Notes under the pieces: generated by a model
Seen by the model: the letters and a program-made list of their open reading frames with translations, nothing else
Database searches by the model: none
Told to the model about the DNA's origin: nothing
DNA from: Halochromatium sp.
GTDB lineage: Bacteria > Pseudomonadota > Gammaproteobacteria > Chromatiales > Chromatiaceae
Length of the DNA: 63,567 nt
Assembly: GCA_010912705.1 (NCBI GenBank)
Contig: POWB01000021.1
Coordinates: forward strand, 32,085-95,651
Direction: 5' to 3'
Part shown: piece after piece, positions 1 through 8,824 of the stretch
Position numbering within the stretch: position 1 is the stretch's first letter
How the letters are laid out: each line of letters opens with the position of its first letter
Made by a program: the position numbers and the translations under genes

Positions 1-49
1 CGCCTCATCTCGGTTTTTTCACGCCCGCTCCTGACGTAAGAAACATGCT

Positions 50-3000
50 ATGAGCCAGGACGATAGCCCTCGCACGCCAGCGCCGGAAGACGCTCGCACC
101 CTCGCCTCGATGGACGGTGACAGCCTCGGTCTTGCCGGTCGCACTGCCCGTTTCTTTATCCGCTCACCGCTCTCGCCATTGCTCTATGTGGCGATGCTGC
201 TGATGGGCCTGCTGGGTCTCATCGCGACGCCGCGCCAAGAAGACCCGCAGATTTCGGTGCCCATGATCGACATCATGGTGCAGTATCCCGGCGCCTCAGC
301 AGAGCAGGTATCGAGTCTGACGATGCAGCCGCTTGAGCGGATCATGAGTGAGATCCCAGGGGTCAAGCACGTCTATTCGGCGGCGCAGCGCGGCCAGGGG
401 CTGGTGACGGTCGAGTTTGAGGTCGGCGAGCAGGTCGGTCCATCGCTGGTCAAGGTCAACGACAAGATCGCGTCGAACATGGATAAGATCCCACCGGGGG
501 TGATGCCACCGTTGGTGAAGACCAAGGGTATCGATGACGTGCCGATCGTGACCCTGACGCTCTGGTCGAAGGACGTCGATGGCAATGGCCGACCGGATGT
601 TGATGACGGGCAGCTGCGGCTGCTGGCGCAAGATGTCCTGCAATCGCTAAAAGAGGTCAAGGACACCGGCAATAGCTTCATTGTTGGTGGGCGCCGCGAG
701 CAGATCACGGTTGATGCCTATCCCGAGCGATTGTCTGGCTATCAGATTAGCCTGGACGAGGTGGCCAGCACGATCCGGGCGGCGAACGCCGAGACCAGCG
801 CGGGCGGGGTTGAGTCGAGCGGCTCGCATTTCTCGGTGGTCTCGGGCTCGTTCTTAAAGGGCGGTGAGGATATCCAACGCTTAGTGGTCGGTACCTACAA
901 CGAGATCCCGGTCTATGTGCACGACATCGCCCGCGTCCGTCAGGGACCGGAAGACGCCGATCAGCTCGTGGCCTACTACAGTGGCCCGGCGGCTGAGGGC
1001 CAGCTAAAGGCCGATGGTGCGCCCGCAGTGACCATCGCGATCGCCAAGAAGGAGCTGACCAACGGCGTCACGGTGGCGAATGCGATCCTCGATAAGGTCG
1101 AGGAGCTCAAAGGTGAGCGCATCCCTAACAATGTTGCCGTGAGCGTGACCCGTAACTATGGTGAGTCTGCTGATGAGAAGGTCTCTGAGCTCATCTTCAA
1201 GCTGTTCATCGCGACCTTCTTCGTCTTCTTGCTGGTGCTGGCCGCCTTCCGCGCCCTGAAGCCGGCGATCGTGGTCATGTTGGTGATCCCGGTGGTCCTG
1301 CTGATGACCATCTTCATGGCCTGGATCACCGACTACACCATCGACCGTGTGAGCCTGTTCGCGCTGATCTTCTCGATCGGCATCCTGGTCGATGATGCCA
1401 TTGTCGTGGTGGAGAATATCTACCGGCGCTGGCTCGAGGAGGGGCGCACCGATGAGGTCACCGCGGTTGATGCGGTGCGCGAGGTCGGTAATCCGACCAT
1501 CCTTGCGACCTTCACCGTTATTGCGGCCTTGCTGCCAATGGGCTTCGTCAGCGGCATGATGGGGCCATATATGGAGCCGATCCCGGCATTGGGCTCGGTG
1601 GCGATGCTGATCTCGCTGTTCGCGGCCTTCGTCTTTACGCCTTATCTAGCCATCTCGAAGTGGCTCAGGCCCTCGATGCGCTACCTGCAGGTAGCCGAGA
1701 AGCGCGAGCATAAAGAGGCGCAGAATCTCGAGAAGCTTTATGTTGGCATCCTCACCCCGCTGATCGAGAACAAGAGCAAGCGCCTGATCTTCAAGCTGCT
1801 TCTCTGGGGCACCTTCCTCTTCACCCTGAGCTTCTTCTACTTTAAGTGGGTGCCGGTGAAGATGCTGCCGTTGGACAATAAGCCTGAGTTCTCGGTCGTA
1901 TTAGACATGCCCGAGGGTACGGCGTTGCCAGTGACGGCCAATCTGGCCCATCAGATGGCGGACAAGATCCGTAGCATGCCCGAGGTTACCGCGATCCAGC
2001 TCTATGCCGGTACCGCACGGCCCTTCGATTTCAACGGCATGGTGCGCCACTACTACCTGCGCTCCGATCCCTGGCAGGGCGAGCTACAGGTCCAGCTCAC
2101 CAACAAGCATGATCGTAAACGCAGCAGCCATGAGATCGCGGTTGAGGCACGCGAGATGCTGAAGCCGCTGGCGGTTGCCAACGGCGCTAGCATCGCGGTG
2201 GTCGAAATGCCGCCGGGTCCGCCGGTGCTGCAGTCGGTGGTGGCCGAGGTGCATGGGCCGAGCGCTGAGGTTCGTCGCGCGTTTGCGCAGGAGCTGACCG
2301 ATATCTTTGCGCAGGCTGAGAGTGCGCGCGATGTCGATAACTATCTGCGCGACGCCTTCGACTATTGGCGCTTTGAGGTCGATACCGAAAAGGCCGTGCG
2401 CCGCGGCGTCTCGGTCGATTCGATCAACCGTAATCTGACCATGGCGCTGGGTGGGGCTGAGATCGGCGACGTGAAGATGCGTGCTGGTCACGAGCCGGTG
2501 AACATCGTGGTGCAGGTACCGCTCGCCGAGCGCTCACAGATTCAGAGTCTTGGCGACTTACCGATTCGGACCAATACGGGGGGGACGATCCCGCTGCGCG
2601 AGCTGGGTGATTTCGAGCGCGTCCCGGAGGAATCGATCGTCTATCGCAAAGATCTGCGAGCAGTCGAGTATGTGGTGGCTGATGTCGGCGGCACGCTTGC
2701 CGCCCCGGTCTACGCGATGATGCAGATTCAAAACCGAATCGACGAGATGGGCTATGTGGCCCCCGATGGTGTGAAGCCAGAGGCTTACTGGCTGGGGCCA
2801 CCGCCTTCAGATCAGGTATCGAGCTTTGAATGGGCCGGCGAATGGACCGTCACTTATGAGACCTTCCGCGATATGGGGGCGGCCTTTGCCGTCGCTCTAG
2901 TACTGATCTACGTACTGGTGGTCTGGGAGTTCGGCAACTTCCGCATTCCATTGGTCATCATGGCGCCGATTCCCTTGACCTTGCTTGGCATCATTCCCGC

Positions 3001-3982
3001 GCACTGGCTAACCTTTGAGCTTGGCATGGGCGGCGAGTTTACCGCGACCTCGATGATCGGCTGGATTGCGTTGGCCGGCATCATCGTCCGTAACTCGATC
3101 TTGTTGGTGGATTTCTCCATCCATGAGGTGCAGAAAGGTGTACCAGTGGCCGAGGCCGTGATTCGCTCCTGTACCACGCGTACCCGACCCATCGTGATCA
3201 CAGCGCTCGCCTTGGTGGCGGGCTCGAGTGTGATCTTCACCGATCCGATCTTCCAGGGCATGGCCATCTCGCTGTCCTCAGGTGTGCTGGTCTCGACCTT
3301 GCTGACGCTGATCGTTATCCCGCTCGGCTGTGTCGCCGCAAGCAAAGATCTCTGTGAGGTGGCCGTGGCCAGCGCGCCGCTCGGGATGGTGGTTCCCTGC
3401 GCTGAAGGCTTGCATCAGGATGAGTCTGATCCTGCGATTGGCTCGACAGCTCATCGGTCTGCAGCGGAAAAAGCTGGCGTCCTAGCTAAGATAGGTGGCG
3501 CGCTCATGCTGGTGCTATACGCCCTGCGTGGACTGTTCTTGCTGCTGTTCGATTGGATCAAGGGCATGATTAGCAAACAGCGACGCCCAGCTCCAGGGGC
3601 GATGCCAACTGACCCCTTGCCGAATGCGTTGCGGCGAACTGAAGCGGATGTCGAATCAGCCGAGACTGCGGCGACCTCGAGCGGCGCATCAGATCAGTCT
3701 TCCGGGCAGTCAAGTGCGTCGGAGCCGTCTACAGTTATAGGTGAAGCCGCTTCGGACTCAGCGTCTCAGGTTTCTGAAGAGGCCACTGAACCGGCATCGG
3801 CGAAGAAGACAGCTACGAAAAAGACTGCGACCAAGAAGGCGGCGAGCAAAAAAGCCGTCGCCAAAAAGGCGCCGGCCAAGCAGGCATCAGCGGCGAAAGC
3901 AACGGCGAAGTCACAGCAGAAGACCTCAAGACGCGGCATTCGCCTGAAGACAGATGACAGTGACGGACCTAGCAGTAGCTAG
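50..3982 (+). CDS. RND-family efflux transporter permease with lysine/alanine-rich C-terminal tail
   Basis: Inner-membrane proton-driven efflux pump of the AcrB/HAE type, 1310 residues. The first membrane segment is near residue 45, followed by the porter domain, a cluster of helices around residues 385-560 with the paired acidic motif LVDDAIVVVENIYRR in TM4 (proton relay), a second porter domain, and the last helix cluster around 945-1110. Family members normally stop near residue 1050. Here a further hydrophobic helix near 1160 is followed by a Ser/Glu-rich linker and then about 60 residues of KKTATKK/KKAASKK-type repeats resembling histone H1-like tails. The membrane-fusion and outer-membrane partners are not in the window and may lie upstream. 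Substrate is unknown. The family call is firm; the tail function is not known. Confidence 0.93.
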   Translation: MSQDDSPRTPAPEDARTLASMDGDSLGLAGRTARFFIRSPLSPLLYVAMLLMGLLGLIATPRQEDPQISVPMIDIMVQYPGASAEQVSSLTMQPLERIMSEIPGVKHVYSAAQRGQGLVTVEFEVGEQVGPSLVKVNDKIASNMDKIPPGVMPPLVKTKGIDDVPIVTLTLWSKDVDGNGRPDVDDGQLRLLAQDVLQSLKEVKDTGNSFIVGGRREQITVDAYPERLSGYQISLDEVASTIRAANAETSAGGVESSGSHFSVVSGSFLKGGEDIQRLVVGTYNEIPVYVHDIARVRQGPEDADQLVAYYSGPAAEGQLKADGAPAVTIAIAKKELTNGVTVANAILDKVEELKGERIPNNVAVSVTRNYGESADEKVSELIFKLFIATFFVFLLVLAAFRALKPAIVVMLVIPVVLLMTIFMAWITDYTIDRVSLFALIFSIGILVDDAIVVVENIYRRWLEEGRTDEVTAVDAVREVGNPTILATFTVIAALLPMGFVSGMMGPYMEPIPALGSVAMLISLFAAFVFTPYLAISKWLRPSMRYLQVAEKREHKEAQNLEKLYVGILTPLIENKSKRLIFKLLLWGTFLFTLSFFYFKWVPVKMLPLDNKPEFSVVLDMPEGTALPVTANLAHQMADKIRSMPEVTAIQLYAGTARPFDFNGMVRHYYLRSDPWQGELQVQLTNKHDRKRSSHEIAVEAREMLKPLAVANGASIAVVEMPPGPPVLQSVVAEVHGPSAEVRRAFAQELTDIFAQAESARDVDNYLRDAFDYWRFEVDTEKAVRRGVSVDSINRNLTMALGGAEIGDVKMRAGHEPVNIVVQVPLAERSQIQSLGDLPIRTNTGGTIPLRELGDFERVPEESIVYRKDLRAVEYVVADVGGTLAAPVYAMMQIQNRIDEMGYVAPDGVKPEAYWLGPPPSDQVSSFEWAGEWTVTYETFRDMGAAFAVALVLIYVLVVWEFGNFRIPLVIMAPIPLTLLGIIPAHWLTFELGMGGEFTATSMIGWIALAGIIVRNSILLVDFSIHEVQKGVPVAEAVIRSCTTRTRPIVITALALVAGSSVIFTDPIFQGMAISLSSGVLVSTLLTLIVIPLGCVAASKDLCEVAVASAPLGMVVPCAEGLHQDESDPAIGSTAHRSAAEKAGVLAKIGGALMLVLYALRGLFLLLFDWIKGMISKQRRPAPGAMPTDPLPNALRRTEADVESAETAATSSGASDQSSGQSSASEPSTVIGEAASDSASQVSEEATEPASAKKTATKKTATKKAASKKAVAKKAPAKQASAAKATAKSQQKTSRRGIRLKTDDSDGPSSS

Positions 3983-3995
3983 AACGGCGGAACAG

Positions 3996-4619
3996 ATGAC
4001 AAGATTGCAATCGAGACCTTTGGCTCAATACCGCTCCACCGCTAGCGGGCGGCAGCGGTTTCTGAGGCCTCGGTTGCGTCTGTCCTTGCTCGCTGCAGGC
4101 CTCGTCTTCGCAAGTCCGCTGTTGTGGGCCTGGAATCCTTACGATACCGATGGCGGATGGTCATCGGCTCCGCGTGATTCGGCTGACGGATGGCGGCGGT
4201 CTAGCGAAGAAGGGTCTAGCGAAGAACGGTCTTGGAGCGGAACCCGAGGCGACCGATCTTGGCGGGACCAGCAGCGTTCATGGCGAGAGGATGCTGCCCT
4301 GCCGGCCTGGGATGCGCCTCGTTATCAGGTTTTCACCGATTCTGACGGCTATACAAGGTACAGTGCTGGGGGTTACCAGTTCCGGCATGACCCCGCGCTC
4401 GAGGCTCTGCACCCGAGCGGTCAACAGGGCTGGGAGTTTCGGCCTCTTTCGGAGCGAGAGCATAGCCGCTCCCTCGCTGATAGCCCTTATCCACCGATTG
4501 ATGAGCGCGACTATCTGCCTCGCGGACCTTGGCGCAGCTACCAAGACGAAGGTGCCGCGTTCGGTTACCATGCAGATGATCAATGGCCGAGCGACTCAAC
4601 GCAGCCGCCGCTGCGCTAA
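3996..4619 (+). CDS. Hypothetical exported or membrane-anchored protein
   Basis: About 207 residues from the ATG at 3996, just after the RND stop; an ATG at 3954 would overlap that gene by 29 bases. An arginine-rich start is followed by a hydrophobic stretch (LRLSLLAAGLVFASPLLWA) that looks like a signal peptide or anchor. The rest is hydrophilic, rich in Ser, Trp, Arg and Asp, with tyrosine-containing segments and no domain I recognise. It sits between the RND pump and a ParA-type ATPase and may be co-transcribed with both. Function unknown. Confidence 0.6.
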   Translation: MTRLQSRPLAQYRSTASGRQRFLRPRLRLSLLAAGLVFASPLLWAWNPYDTDGGWSSAPRDSADGWRRSSEEGSSEERSWSGTRGDRSWRDQQRSWREDAALPAWDAPRYQVFTDSDGYTRYSAGGYQFRHDPALEALHPSGQQGWEFRPLSEREHSRSLADSPYPPIDERDYLPRGPWRSYQDEGAAFGYHADDQWPSDSTQPPLR

Positions 4620-4672
4620 GTGCTCGGTATCCTCAGTCTCTCAAGGCACTTTTGCAATCGCGGCAAGAACGG

Positions 4673-5305
4673 ATGATTACAGTCATCGGCTCCTTGAAGG
4701 GCGGCTCTGGCAAGAGCACCCTCACCTTTAATTTGGGCGTCTGGCTGTCGATGGCTGAGGCCGACGTACAGATCTTGGATGCCGATCCTCAGGCGACCTT
4801 GACCGACGTGGCCGAGGTGCGGCGTGAAGAAGGCTTTGAGCCAAGCCTCCAGGTCTTAGATCGTGCGGCCCTGAGCCTTGAGAGGCTGCGTGAGCACGAT
4901 GAGACCCTCATCGATGTTGGCACCTCTGACATGGAAGCCCTGCGCACCGCGATACGACTCTGCGATCGGGTGATTGCACCCGTGCCGCCGTCGCAAGCAG
5001 ATATCTGGTCGACGCAGCGGTTTATTCAACTGGTCAAGTCGGTAGAGCGCGATCGTCCACCGGAGATTCTTGGCTTCATCAACCGGGGCGATACCCATCA
5101 CGCGGTCAGGGAAACCAATGAAGCGGCGGCCGCTTTGGTGTCATTGCCGGATTTCCGGTTCTTGAAGCCACGCCTGTCTCAACGTACGGTGTTCCGCCGA
5201 TCGTTTAGCGAAGGCCTAGCCGTGTTTGAGCTTGAATCGCGCGGCAAGGGGGCAACAGAGTTTTATGCCCTTGCTGCGAGTCTGTTTCCGCAAGTGCTGA
5301 GCTAG
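4673..5305 (+). CDS. ParA/MinD-family P-loop ATPase
   Basis: Deviant Walker A motif KGGSGKST lies at residues 7-14 counted from the ATG at 4673, the start that gives the usual family N-terminus (MITVIGSLKGGSGKS); an in-frame ATG at 4583 would add 30 residues with no family resemblance and would overlap the upstream gene. ILDADPQATL follows at about residue 35, and the switch region is IDVGTSD. ParA-type ATPases position DNA, protein complexes or organelles by forming gradients on nucleoid or membrane. No ParB or McdB partner is adjacent; the next genes encode a membrane coiled-coil protein and a 5'-nucleotidase. The cargo is therefore unknown. Confidence 0.88.
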   Translation: MITVIGSLKGGSGKSTLTFNLGVWLSMAEADVQILDADPQATLTDVAEVRREEGFEPSLQVLDRAALSLERLREHDETLIDVGTSDMEALRTAIRLCDRVIAPVPPSQADIWSTQRFIQLVKSVERDRPPEILGFINRGDTHHAVRETNEAAAALVSLPDFRFLKPRLSQRTVFRRSFSEGLAVFELESRGKGATEFYALAASLFPQVLS

Positions 5306-5521
5306 CAAATAGCACTTGAGTGCTTGGATGCCTTGGATGGGGCTGATCTGAGGTCTGGTTGGCTTGTATAACCAAGTGTTCGTGTTAGGCTTTGAAGAAT
5401 AACTTATCAGCCGCTTCGCTGACGCCAGACTTGGCCCTAGCGAAGCTGATCGCTGATACCACCCGGTGCCAGGCCAGGAGCCCTTTCGACTGCGACGGCA
5501 CCTGAGAGGTCGCGATTCCTT

Positions 5522-6046
5522 ATGACAGGCAAGAACCCGCACGAGCAAGACGCTTTGAACAAGACGGGCACAGCAGCGCTCGAGGCATCAGAGGTTGATC
5601 CAGCAGCTAGCCAGTTTGCAATGGATCGGCTGTCGCAGGCATTTGAGACCAGCGCCCGACGTTGGGAGCTGATCGTTTATCCGACGCTGTTTGCGTTTAT
5701 CATCCTTGCGGCCTATGGCTTTTACCTCGTTTTCAGCTTGGCGAAGGATGTCCACTACTTGGCGATCAGTGTTGACTCGAATATGACAGTGCTCGCCAGC
5801 AACATGCAATCGATCTCGGACAATATGGGGCAGATCAGCTCCAATGTTCGCACTATGACCGTTGGCGTCGACTCAATGGCGCGCGATGTCAGCACCCTAG
5901 AGCCGCTGCTCAGTGCAATCGAGGACATGGATCGCTCGATGCAGTCGATGACCTTCACGACAGCCAACATGCGTGATGATCTCGGCTCGATGAATCGCAG
6001 CATTGGTCGGCCAATGCACTTCATGAACTCATTCATGCCTTGGTAG
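5522..6046 (+). CDS. Hypothetical membrane protein with periplasmic coiled-coil-like region
   Basis: 174 residues: a polar N-terminal 55, one clear membrane helix (about residues 58-80, LFAFIILAAYGFYLVFSLA), then a Ser/Met/Asn-rich region with regular hydrophobic spacing (SMQSISDNMGQISSNVRTM and similar), likely a long helix or coiled coil. It resembles the extracytoplasmic helical part of chemoreceptor-like proteins but has no signalling domain. It lies about 215 bases after the ParA-type gene and 33 bases before the 5'-nucleotidase on the same strand. I do not recognise a named family. Confidence 0.75.
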   Translation: MTGKNPHEQDALNKTGTAALEASEVDPAASQFAMDRLSQAFETSARRWELIVYPTLFAFIILAAYGFYLVFSLAKDVHYLAISVDSNMTVLASNMQSISDNMGQISSNVRTMTVGVDSMARDVSTLEPLLSAIEDMDRSMQSMTFTTANMRDDLGSMNRSIGRPMHFMNSFMPW

Positions 6047-6079
6047 GCGACTGGGATTAGGCAACGGGTCTGGACGCGG

Positions 6080-7054
6080 GTGAAGACTGCTGTATCAGGG
6101 CTCGCCCTAGACCAGATTCAACCCTGCTTGACAGCTGAGGTTGCTACCGCCGATCCACCTCGGATTCGGCTCGTGGTGGCGATCTCCTCTCGGGCCCTGT
6201 TTGACCTCTCTGAGTCGCATCGCGTCTTCGAAGAGCATGGGGTTGCTGCTTATCATGCCTATCAGATTGCACACGAAGCGGACGTCCTGGCACCAGGCGT
6301 TGCCTTCTCGCTGGTCAAGAAGCTACTCGCGCTGAACGAACGGCTAGGGGAGCGCGGTCGCGTCGAGGTCATCTTGCTGTCACGCAACAGCAGTGATACC
6401 GGGCTGCGAGTCTTCAACTCGATTCGCCACCATGAGTTGGCGATCCGCTGTGCGGCCTTTACCAGCGGTGCTAGCCCCTATCGCTATGTCTCTGCATTTG
6501 GTGCTCACCTATTCCTGTCAGCCGATCCTGACGATGTGCGCCAGGCTCTGGATGCGGGCTGTGCCGCGGCAACGATTTTGCCTGCTCCAGCGCGGCCGAC
6601 GTTGGCCGATGATGAAGAGCTGCGGATCGCCTTCGATGGTGATGCGGTGTTGTTCTCGGATGAGTCAGAGCGCATCTTTCGCGCCCAAGGCTTGGCCGCC
6701 TTTACTGCGAACGAGGTGGCCGCCGCGCAGCAGCCGTTGTCTGACGGGCCGTTTAAGGGCTTCCTTGTCGCCTTGCAGCGCATTCAGGCCCTGTTCCCGA
6801 TCGATCAACCGCCGTTGCGAACCGCGCTGATCACCGCCCGGGGTGCTCCAACTCATGAGCGGGTCGTGCGAACCTTACGTGCCTGGAATATCCGCATCGA
6901 TGAGTCGCTGTTTCTCGATGGTCTAGGCAAACGACCATTCTTGGCCGCATTCAATGCTGACATCTTCTTCGACGACCAAGAGCACCACTGCCGTGATACC
7001 CAGGATCAGGTGACCACTGGGCATGTGCCGCATGGGATTGCCAACGCAGGCTAG
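6080..7054 (+). CDS. Cytosolic 5'-nucleotidase (cN-I family)
   Basis: 324 residues with a GTG start. The sequence has the features of the 5'-nucleotidase family related to animal NT5C1: an N-terminal RLVVAISSRALFDL segment, LLSRNSSDTGLRVFNSIRHH near residues 105-120, and the HAD-like motif IAFDGDAVLFSDESE near residue 185 carrying the catalytic aspartates. It should hydrolyse nucleoside 5'-monophosphates (AMP or IMP) to nucleosides and phosphate in the cytoplasm. It is the last gene of a same-strand group with the ParA-type ATPase and the membrane protein; no functional link between them is established. Confidence 0.88.
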   Translation: MKTAVSGLALDQIQPCLTAEVATADPPRIRLVVAISSRALFDLSESHRVFEEHGVAAYHAYQIAHEADVLAPGVAFSLVKKLLALNERLGERGRVEVILLSRNSSDTGLRVFNSIRHHELAIRCAAFTSGASPYRYVSAFGAHLFLSADPDDVRQALDAGCAAATILPAPARPTLADDEELRIAFDGDAVLFSDESERIFRAQGLAAFTANEVAAAQQPLSDGPFKGFLVALQRIQALFPIDQPPLRTALITARGAPTHERVVRTLRAWNIRIDESLFLDGLGKRPFLAAFNADIFFDDQEHHCRDTQDQVTTGHVPHGIANAG

Positions 7055-7127
7055 CGACTCGGCGTTGCGTCGCGCGCATTGGCTTCGTGCGGCTGTCCAT
7101 CAATGGCTTTCTGGCTTGAGGACCGCT

Positions 7128-8135
7128 CTAGAGCAGCAGGGTCTTGGCTGCTGCGCCGCGCTGCTCGCGCACCAGTCGTGGCACCAAATAGCCGGGTAAC
7201 CGCTGTCGAAGCTGAGTGATGAGGCGACGTCCCTCGGCCTCCGGGACATCGAAATGCGCGGCACCGCTGACCGGGTCGAGAAGATGTAGGTAGTAGGGCA
7301 GGACGCGTGCACGGATGAGGCTCTCTGAGAGCTCGCCTAGGGTGTCAACCGCATCATTAACTCCACGTAACAGGACGCTTTGGTTGAGCAGGGGCGCGCC
7401 GAGCTCGGCCAAACTGAGCAGAGCGCGGTGCGCATCTTCTCCCAGCTCGGCCGGATGATTGATATGGACCACGACCACAAGCTGGAGGCGGCTACCGGCA
7501 AGGATGGCGCAGAGCCTCTCGGTGATCCGGCTCGGTAGGATGCTCGGCAGACGGCTATGTAGCCGCAGCCTTCTGAGCTGCGGTAGCGCATCCAATGCGG
7601 CGATGAGGGCGGCAAGCACTGGATCATCGAGCAGTAGTGGATCACCGCCGCTGAGGATGACCTCGTTGATATCCGGTGCCTGCTCGAGCGCCGCGATCGC
7701 TGCCGCAAACCGCTCCTGCTGCGGGCCTTCGTCGGCGTAGGGATAGTGACGTCGGAAGCAGTAGCGGCAGTGCAGTGCGCAGGCGCCAGTGGCGATCAGT
7801 AGCGCGCGGCCCTGATACTTCTGCAGCAGTCCTGGCGCTAGCCGCGCATTGCCGTCACCAACGGGGTCAGAGACATAGCCGGCAGTTGGCCGAGCCTCGG
7901 CAGCCAGAGGTAAGACCTGTCGCAGCAGCGGATCATAAGGATTGCCCCGGCCCATCAGGGCAGCGAAGCCTTGGGGCACCAAGCATCGAAAGTCTGGTGC
8001 GGGTTGGAGCGGCTCTGGCAGCTCAGCGGGGCTGAGGCCGAGGGCCCCTAACAAGGCGAGTGGCTCGTTGAAGGCTGCGGCCAGCTCCTGTTTCCAGGTC
8101 GGGGTCTGCCATCGCTGTTGGGTTCGCGCTACCAT
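7128..8135 (-). CDS. epmB: EF-P beta-lysylation protein EpmB (radical SAM lysine 2,3-aminomutase-like)
   Basis: 335 residues, radical SAM enzyme. The cluster motif CxxxCxxC is seen as CALHCRYCFRRH at about residue 118, in the context GRALLIATGACALHC typical of the KamA/EpmB family, followed by VILSGGDPLLLDD. EpmB isomerises alpha-lysine to (R)-beta-lysine, which EpmA attaches to elongation factor P. It is transcribed divergently from efp and epmA, with about 97 bases between the two starts, so the modification set is clustered. The pathway assignment rests on family knowledge plus this neighbourhood. Confidence 0.95.
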   Translation of the reverse strand: MVARTQQRWQTPTWKQELAAAFNEPLALLGALGLSPAELPEPLQPAPDFRCLVPQGFAALMGRGNPYDPLLRQVLPLAAEARPTAGYVSDPVGDGNARLAPGLLQKYQGRALLIATGACALHCRYCFRRHYPYADEGPQQERFAAAIAALEQAPDINEVILSGGDPLLLDDPVLAALIAALDALPQLRRLRLHSRLPSILPSRITERLCAILAGSRLQLVVVVHINHPAELGEDAHRALLSLAELGAPLLNQSVLLRGVNDAVDTLGELSESLIRARVLPYYLHLLDPVSGAAHFDVPEAEGRRLITQLRQRLPGYLVPRLVREQRGAAAKTLLL

Positions 8136-8232
8136 AGTTGGTTCGGTTTTCTATCCGTTATCGGCGCCCCGAGTCTTGGTGCTGCCGGGCGGATCATCGC
8201 ATTGACTGCACGATGCACTGCAAGAGGATCTG

Positions 8233-8805
8233 ATGGCAAGTTACAAGACCAATGAGTTCAAAGGCGGGCTGAAGATCATGCTCGATGGTGATCCATATAC
8301 GATCGTCGAGAACGAGTTTGTGAAGCCCGGCAAAGGGCAGGCCTTCAATCGCGTCAAGGTGCGCAATCTGAAGACCGGCCGCGTGGTTGAGCGCACCTTC
8401 AAGTCAGGCGATTCGGTCGAGGCGGCCGATGTGCATGAGACCGATCTGCAATATCTCTACTACGACGGCGAGCTCTGGCACTTCATGGACCCGAGCAGCT
8501 TTGAGCAGCTGACCGCCGATGAGGCAGTGATCGGCGAGGCGTCGAAATGGATCAAGGAGCAGGATCTCTGCAGCGTTACCCTCTATAACGGCCAGCCGCT
8601 CAGCGTTGACCCGCCAAGCTTCGTCGTCCTCGAGATCACCGAGACCGACCCCGGTCTAAAAGGCGATACCTCAGGCGGTGGCGGCAAGCCAGCGACGCTT
8701 GAGACCGGGGCCGTGGTCAATGTGCCGTTGTTCGTACAGACCGGTGAGCTGATCAAGGTCGACACCCGCACCGGCTCCTACGTCTCGCGTGCCAAGGACG
8801 AATGA
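8233..8805 (+). CDS. efp: Translation elongation factor P
   Basis: 190 residues, the normal EF-P length, with an aagagg ribosome-binding site before the ATG. The N-terminal KOW-like domain carries the modification loop [10 protein letters not shown]; the modified residue is Lys34, exactly at the E. coli position. Two OB domains follow, ending in the family C-terminus ([15 protein letters not shown]). EF-P binds stalled ribosomes and speeds peptide-bond formation at polyproline. The flanking epmB and epmA show that Lys34 is beta-lysylated in this organism (inference from context). Confidence 0.98.
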   Translation: MASYKTNEFKGGLKIMLDGDPYTIVENEFVKPGKGQAFNRVKVRNLKTGRVVERTFKSGDSVEAADVHETDLQYLYYDGELWHFMDPSSFEQLTADEAVIGEASKWIKEQDLCSVTLYNGQPLSVDPPSFVVLEITETDPGLKGDTSGGGGKPATLETGAVVNVPLFVQTGELIKVDTRTGSYVSRAKDE

Positions 8806-8824
8806 GCCGGCCGCTAGCACGACT

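Noticed and set aside
3741..3947. Arg-rich 68-residue open frame inside the RND tail
   Set aside because: It is the alternative frame of the Lys/Ala repeat; the composition follows from the repeat and it has no ribosome-binding site.
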